From the NCBI GenBank assembly GCA_015680685.1, contig MNCI01007629.1, positions 238,741-302,740 of the forward strand: a DNA stretch of 64,000 nucleotides, in the 5' to 3' direction. The stretch's first letter is position 1. The number at the start of each line of letters is the position of its first letter. A program made the translations under genes and the position numbers. Below are positions 58,511 through 64,000 of this stretch, one piece after another. Source of the stretch: Gnetum montanum (lineage: Eukaryota > Streptophyta > Gnetopsida > Gnetales > Gnetaceae). The notes under the pieces are model-generated. The model was not told the DNA's origin. It was given only the letters and a program-made list of their open reading frames with translations, and did no database searches.

Positions 58511-59378
58511 TGATGAGCAGCTAGGTATGCCTACGCCCAACCATACGAATCACGAGGGTTCACATGCAACTCAGTCGAAATCCATAGACTGTAAGCACTT
58601 AACAGACACCAGACTCTAACCAGTGAAACCTTGGGTTAGAACGGTCATTTTCATCCTAATCTCACTTGTGAGGTTCCATTTACGATGGTTAAGTGAGACT
58701 AAGGCTAATGATTTTTATAGCTTTTTAATTATCTTTTTGGGCAGCTAATTATCATGGAAAGTAAGGCTAGAATATTAATTAATCTAAGATTATCTTAATC
58801 TAAATTTTAACTATTTTTAAAATAAGTATCTGGTCCCATCTTCCGAGCATGTCCTGAGAATCTCCTAACACTTCTGGGTTACCAGATGTTAAGCGGGTTT
58901 ACTAAGTGTTTGATTTACATTCGAGATGGTCATACTTATGGCTTTTAAGAACTACGAATGAACAATAGCGATTGAAATCATAATAAGAAAAACTTAAGTA
59001 ATTAACAAGTAACTAATAAAGCATAAACATATTAAACTATTGAATGCACAAAATAGCTAAGTCCAAATGCTGCAAGGAATGCTTGAATAGTTTTTCTTTA
59101 TTGCCATCACGCCAATAGGCTCAGATACATCAACACTTGAATAAAGAGTCGATCATTTTTCTTACACCTACTGCGGGCACTTGGAAAATATTCTATCTCC
59201 TATGGGAACAAACTGCAAGAGCTTCGCTACAACTACTCAAAAGGTGCCTTAATGAGGCGGAAGGCCCTCTTATTTATAGGCCAAGATAGGTAGTTGTGTA
59301 AACGGGGCCACATATAGGGAGGCTACGTCGACAGGCCCACATCAATGCGACACGCATTGACTGAATGACACTTCATCA
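58511..59378 (-). mobile_element. Solo LTR of the TGATGAG family
   Basis: 868 bp, TGATGAG...TTCATCA, flanked by ATCAT at 58506-58510 and 59379-59383. The start parallels the Athila-like LTR (CCTACGCCCAACCATACGAA). Minus-strand TATA at about 59264-59280. Inverted TCAATGCG-ACA-CGCATTGA at 59342-59360. A single LTR with TSD on both sides means recombination removed the interior. Confidence 0.85.
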
Positions 59379-59383
59379 ATCAT

Positions 59384-60240
59384 AATAGAAGAATTTAAAG
59401 AGTGTCACATATGAAGATTTTGATTTTGCCATTAGATCCAAAGCTACAAAGGATAGTTTTCAATTAGCTAAAGAACATCCTATTGTGAAAATCAATGATT
59501 TTTTGTTTGAATTAATATTTCTTTATTATACCACAATGAAAAAAATTTTAGAACTATGATATTATATTTTAAACAAGAAAAATAAAAAGATGCTCTCATT
59601 AATGATTCAGAAAAAAATGATAAATTAAATAAATATCTTTAGAAATTAGTAAAAGATAAGAATCATATTACTAAAGCCTTTAAAAAATATTAGTATGAGT
59701 TATAAAAACCTTTGGAGTTGATAGATAAACAATTCTAAGAGCTTTAGAATTTAAAAGATAAGAATAGCTTCCATCATGACATTTGATCTAGAGTTGATTA
59801 ATCAGGTCCAAGAGGTCACAATGAGAAATATAGAACTAAGTAATAAAAAATAAGCTTCATCAATAGAGGTTTTCATCCTCATGCAAGAGTTGGAAGCCAC
59901 AAAGAAGCAACTAGCTAAAGTAGAAAATCAATGATATCTTACTAATGAATATTTAGCTTTAGAATAAAAGGCACACAATGAAATAAAGGATAAGTTGTTA
60001 GAGCTTCAAAATTATACATTCAATGATGAGTTTTTGTGCATTACTAAGATAATTTGGGATACTCTAATTATAAGTAGTAATGATCTTTTTATTATACTAT
60101 CAAGCTTTTCATCATTAGTACAACAAGCTCATGATAAAGTGTTACAAGTAGCCCTCTTAATAATGGAGTTGAATGAACCTTAGCCTTGGCCTCAACCTCA
60201 ACCTATGAATGTTGCTGATGATCCTATATAAAACGATAAG
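59384..60240 (+). pseudogene. Decayed coiled-coil ORF remnant
   Basis: Plus-strand frame with helix-forming, stop-broken text (ELEATKKQLAKVENQ; LLELQNYTFNDEFLC) ending in Pro/Gln/Leu-rich codons near 60185-60215. Character matches 2080-3190 and 52371-53100. The solo LTR sits directly upstream and may have inserted into this gene. Confidence 0.35.
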
Positions 60241-61148
60241 TTAGAAAAGCTTGACTCTAAAATGGTTAAAGATACACTAACATGTAGTGAAGTTGGAAAG
60301 TCATTGTCTTCAACTAGTATTTTTTCATACCTTTAAAAGTTTGGTATAAACTCTTGTAACATTCATTAAGTAAGCATCATTATTAAATCTTTATGCCAAC
60401 TTGAATCTATATATTATATCTTATTAACACCCTTTATCAATAATGGTAATGATGATTAGCAAGGTGTGACATTGTGTGACATATTTCGGTGATATTATTT
60501 TATTATTTTTATTTAATATTTTGGTAGTTTTGAGTATTTTAGTACTTTTAATTATTTTATTATTTTTACTTTCATTATACATGTTTTTAGTTTTTATTAA
60601 ACCAATGTGTATTGACCATGTGATGTCATGTAGTTAGGTACCTTTGATTAACATATTGATAACACTAAAGCATTGTGTGGGAGATGGCATAGTTGGCATG
60701 ATTAATCATTATCTTAAAAATGACTCTTCTTATATTTTTATTAGCTTATGATGACTTGACTTATATATGATTATAGACATGATGGAGTGATAAGTCAACA
60801 TAAGATGAGATTAGGTGAATTGACAAGTTGATTTGTAATTAAGTCTTGTACATAGAGAAGTGAGAATTTGTTCTTTTATAAGTATAACATAGGAACCCTT
60901 AGGAGCATTTGACATCTAATAAAAATCAAATAGGAAAATGCTAGTGGAGAATTAGGAGGTTTCAAACATCATGAAGAGCATAAAGGATTAGAGGGTTCAT
61001 GTTGCAATAGTAGATGGAAGCACATGATAATAGGGTTTGTGTTGTTGTCATAGCTAGGAGTATGTAGTAGTAGTAGTAAAGGTTTTACAAATAGATACAC
61101 AGTAGTAAGTAGGTAATGAAATCAAAAGTAGTGTTATATTACTTGATA
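60241..61148. other. AT-rich unassigned sequence
   Basis: No feature recognised; AGTAGTAGTAGTA microsatellite at about 61063-61077. Confidence 0.4.
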
Positions 61149-61375
61149 TTTGATAAGTTTTAAAGTAGATCCTACATTCAACCATACATATTGAAAACAT
61201 TCACATGCAACCTAATCAAATTTCATAGACTAGACTATCATGAGTATCTAGATAGCTAGGTAATTGATCATTGGTCCTTGTCTTCCCAATCATACTTGTG
61301 TGGGCTAGTTTGCATAGTTAAGTGTGACTTACATGTATAATATTGATATTTTAATGGTCATGTATAAAATATGAT
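61149..61375 (-). repeat. TGATGAG-family LTR, first part, decayed
   Basis: TTGATAAG start, then CTACATTCAACCATACA, CACATGCAACC-AATC-AA-TTTCATAGACT and TAGTTAAGTGTGACT in the same order as in the solo LTR at 58511-58700. Confidence 0.65.
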
Positions 61376-62450
61376 TCAAATATTAGGAATCATAAATGAT
61401 AATTATAATTTGGAATTACATGCAATGCCACTAAATTTAGTAGGTAATCCTTCAAGTGGATCCATCACTTCTTTGTCATTTTATGTTGTCGATGCACGTT
61501 ATCTATCAAAATTATCTTTGTTATTAGAATTTATTAATTTAGATATGGTTTCTAAGGCTCTTGATATTAGTGTTTTTAATCATCATCATGATTTATTAAT
61601 TATTCAACAATGAACTCCCTCTTTTAATCAAACACCTCTTGAATTTTGAAGGATTTCTTGTTTCATTGAACTACCAAATCTTCCAACGATTTTTGAAAAA
61701 CTTCAAATGGATATTGTCTCTTGAATTAGACCAATCAATCATTTTGAAATCCTATTTACAACTAGTTATTCTCATAGAATTTGATATATTATTAAGATGA
61801 ATATTAATTCTCTTGAGTAATTCTTTTGCATGCTAGCATAATTGATTATGTATAGAAGGTTGTTTATTATAATCTTTCAAAGTCATGTCACTATTATCAT
61901 CAAGAGGATCATATATTTGATTCATGTTCTTTTATGATGTGAAAAATGGTTATCCAAGTGCTTCAACACTAAGATACTACAAATACTTCTAAGGTTTCTT
62001 CTACAAATATTATAGATCCTACTAAGGTTTTATCTATAGATGTTTTAGATCCTACAACAATTTCTTCTGCTAATGTTTCAACAATTAGCTCACTCTTTTC
62101 TTTTACTATTATTAAACAAAAAGTACCTTTAAGAAAATTTCTAGTTAAATCAATTTTAACAAATCCTTTAATGACTAAGGAAAAATGAATATTTATTCCT
62201 AAGGTCTTATAGAAACCTTTTTTTGATACAAATGAATTCTATATGATTCTTCATAATAAAAAATATTGAAAAAATCTATCTTTTGATGATTACATGCTAA
62301 ATATTTAGAATAGACAACATGTTCAAGATATTTTAACTACTAATAATTCATTCACAACTATTGGTCAAGATATGAAGATAATATCTGTTGATAATGTTGA
62401 TTTTATTAATAGGTCAAGGTCCTTCTCTTCCTTCATCCAATGCTAGTCAT
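61376..62450 (+). other. About 1-kb segment splitting the decayed LTR
   Basis: Absent from the solo LTR at 58511. It contains an open frame of 80 codons (61371-61613; reads SFYVVDARYLSKLSL) and Pro/Ser/Thr-rich coding-like text around 61980-62160, with stops. Family not recognised. No terminal repeats or duplication were found. Confidence 0.4.
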
Positions 62451-62899
62451 TATCATGCCGCCTAACTAATGCATGATAAAATTTACAAACTAATGAACTA
62501 TTTCCATGTCAAATAAAATAATAATGAAATTAAAGTATGATAAAAGAAATCATTAAACTAGGCCAAGTGCTGCATTGAAGATAAATCAATTTTAATCTTA
62601 TTTCTATCATGATAATATGTCTAGGTACATAATCACTCAAATAAAATTCAAGACAATCAACTTTGTTCATGTTGTGGGTACTCAATGATAGATTTTATAT
62701 TCTACAAAAACAAACTAACAAAGCTTCGATATGCTATTGATCAAAAGTTTCATAAATATGTTTACCATATACATTTATATAGGCATTTATTATCTTTGAA
62801 ACATTAAAGCTAATAACCCTATGTTGACACTAATGTATTAATTCTGTTATATCAATGTTGTTACATCAACATAGTGAAGCAAATCATGATTCATCAACA
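62451..62899 (-). repeat. TGATGAG-family LTR, second part, decayed
   Basis: Continues the match to the solo LTR: CCAAGTGCTGCATTGAAG, CACTCAAATAAA, GTTGTGGGTACTC and AGATTTTATATTCT in order, to the end GATTCATCA. Inverted ATGTTG..CAACAT at about 62856-62873. Confidence 0.6.
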
Positions 62900-63796
62900 T
62901 TCTTGTACATCAAACTATACCAACTAAAGCCATGAGTTTTATGGTCTTTTGATGTGGTAATGGAGGTTTTATGTAAGTTTTAATTGTTTTTGCAATTATT
63001 TAGGGTGTTTTCAATTTGCAAATTTAAGATAATTGAGAGGTTGATTTAAAATTATAAAAATTTCATAAGGTTTTAATTAAAGGGTTCCATATTTTTATTT
63101 ATTTTCTTACATTTATTTTTAAATATATTTTTGGTTTTTTGAGTTGTTTAAAGATTCTACAATTAGGTGTGAAATACTTTTCTATTTTTTAGTTTAGGGT
63201 GAAAGAATGATTATTTTGTTAAATTGAAATCATCCTAGAATTCATTTTGGTGATATTTTTATTTCTATAACTTTTATTTTTAAAATTATATAGGATATTT
63301 CTTAGATCTATATTTATGACCAAAACTATAGCTTCTTGATATGTCAATGAGGATCCACTTGTAAGTGAAGTGTCATATAAAGAGTCTAATTCTATTTGAT
63401 GTATTTACTAAGGCTAATTATTACACACCATTGGATGATTTCAGTGATATGTGAAATTTTTTATGCTTAGATAATGATTTTTTTCTTGAACTAAAAATTA
63501 AACAATTATTGATATTATAATTATTATTGAGTATATAGCACTAAAGGATAAGAGATTGGATCCTAAAGATGATTTTATGTAATCCCCTCTATTGACTACA
63601 AAAATGGACTTCATGTTTAATTGACCCAAACTTGGATTACAAAGATAGGTTAGGATCTGCTATTCTATTCTTTGAGAAGGATGTCTTCTTCAAAATGATC
63701 ATGGTTTTGGAACAATTACACACAGCTGGACCATGATTGTTGATCAAGAATGTTAATTAAAATTAAAATGTAGCATGCCTGCAAGTAAGAGTGATG
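62900..63796. other. AT-rich unassigned sequence
   Basis: No gene or repeat recognised. Confidence 0.4.
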
Positions 63797-64000
63797 AGAG
63801 CGGTTACTCTAGTGGTTACTCTAGCAGTTATTCTAATTATTAGAGTAGTTACTCTAGCAGTTACTCTAATTACTTGAGTGGTTACTCTAGTGGTTACTCT
63901 AATTACTTAAGTGGTTACTCTAGCAGTTATTCTAATTATTAGAGTGCTTACTCTAGCGGTTACTTTAGCAGTTATTCTAATTATTAGAGTGGTTACTCTA
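63797..64000 (+). repeat. Tandem repeat based on AGTGGTTACTCT
   Basis: A 12-bp word (AG-TGGTTACTCT and variants with GCAG, GCGG) is repeated, interleaved with TAATTATT or TAATTACTT spacers giving a higher-order unit of a few tens of bases. AGAGTAGTTACTCT forms a 6-bp-arm hairpin. It runs off the window. Confidence 0.85.

Noticed and set aside
63797-64000. Possible telomeric repeat
   Set aside because: The unit is not TTTAGGG or another known plant telomere word.

Overview
The window is repeat-dominated DNA from a large plant nuclear genome. Evidence: plant-type Ty3/gypsy and Ty1/copia LTR retrotransposons nested in each other, TG..CA LTRs with 5-bp target-site duplications (TSDs), plant primer-binding sites, GT-AG introns with T-rich acceptors, a PPR-gene fragment and heavy C-to-T decay. 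A gymnosperm or other giant-genome plant is plausible, but this is inference; no diagnostic single-copy gene is present. No bacterial or CRISPR feature, and no tRNA or rRNA gene, was seen. Assembly gaps lie at 28438-29174 and 43208-43740, with single n positions at 385 and 19576.

Layout. 1-4616: 3' end of an old plus-strand element, with a stop-riddled coiled-coil ORF, a polypurine tract (PPT) and a 3' LTR. 4964-10035: minus-strand Ty1/copia element lacking its integrase core. About 10040-16330: decayed minus-strand Athila-like element, itself hit by a 920-bp insertion at 12812-13731. 16142-19864: a 287-bp direct duplication bracketing a candidate solo LTR, a PPR fragment and a truncated gene, ending at a contig join. 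20380-23880: old sequence rich in short hairpins, ending in the remnant 3' end of an old Tat-like element.

23886-51280 is a nested pair. An Athila-like element (about 9.9 kb without its guest; TSD TAAAG; tRNA-Asp-like primer site) carries a 17,507-bp Tat/Ogre-like element (24044-41550, TSD GGTGT) inside its left LTR. The Athila-like element appears in turn to sit inside the LTR of the older Tat-like copy, so three levels are nested.

The Tat/Ogre-like element is the most interesting object. On the minus strand it has a single-frame gag-protease ORF (39685-35543) and an RT / archaeal-type RNase H / integrase ORF (about 30000-26626). Between them, on the opposite strand, lies an eight-exon antisense gene (30504-34912) with its own TATA box. 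Its seven GT-AG introns keep a consistent reading phase. Exons 2-3 look like an FCP1/NIF-type HAD phosphatase domain whose catalytic aspartates are replaced. Covarying mini-hairpins (AGTTTA..GTC..GAC or GGCC..GGCC) flank the antisense gene and the 3' end of pol. A palindrome, GCGTATACGC, is repeated in the LTR U3 regions and around the antisense gene's 5' end.

51286-64000 is older AT-rich sequence. It holds the continuation of the old LTR, coiled-coil ORF remnants, a decayed LINE reverse transcriptase (about 55150-57010), a solo LTR with intact TSD (58511-59378), a second LTR copy split by about 1 kb, and a 12-bp-based tandem repeat running off the window end. No gene here looks intact. The window is best read as a record of nested insertion and methylation-driven decay.
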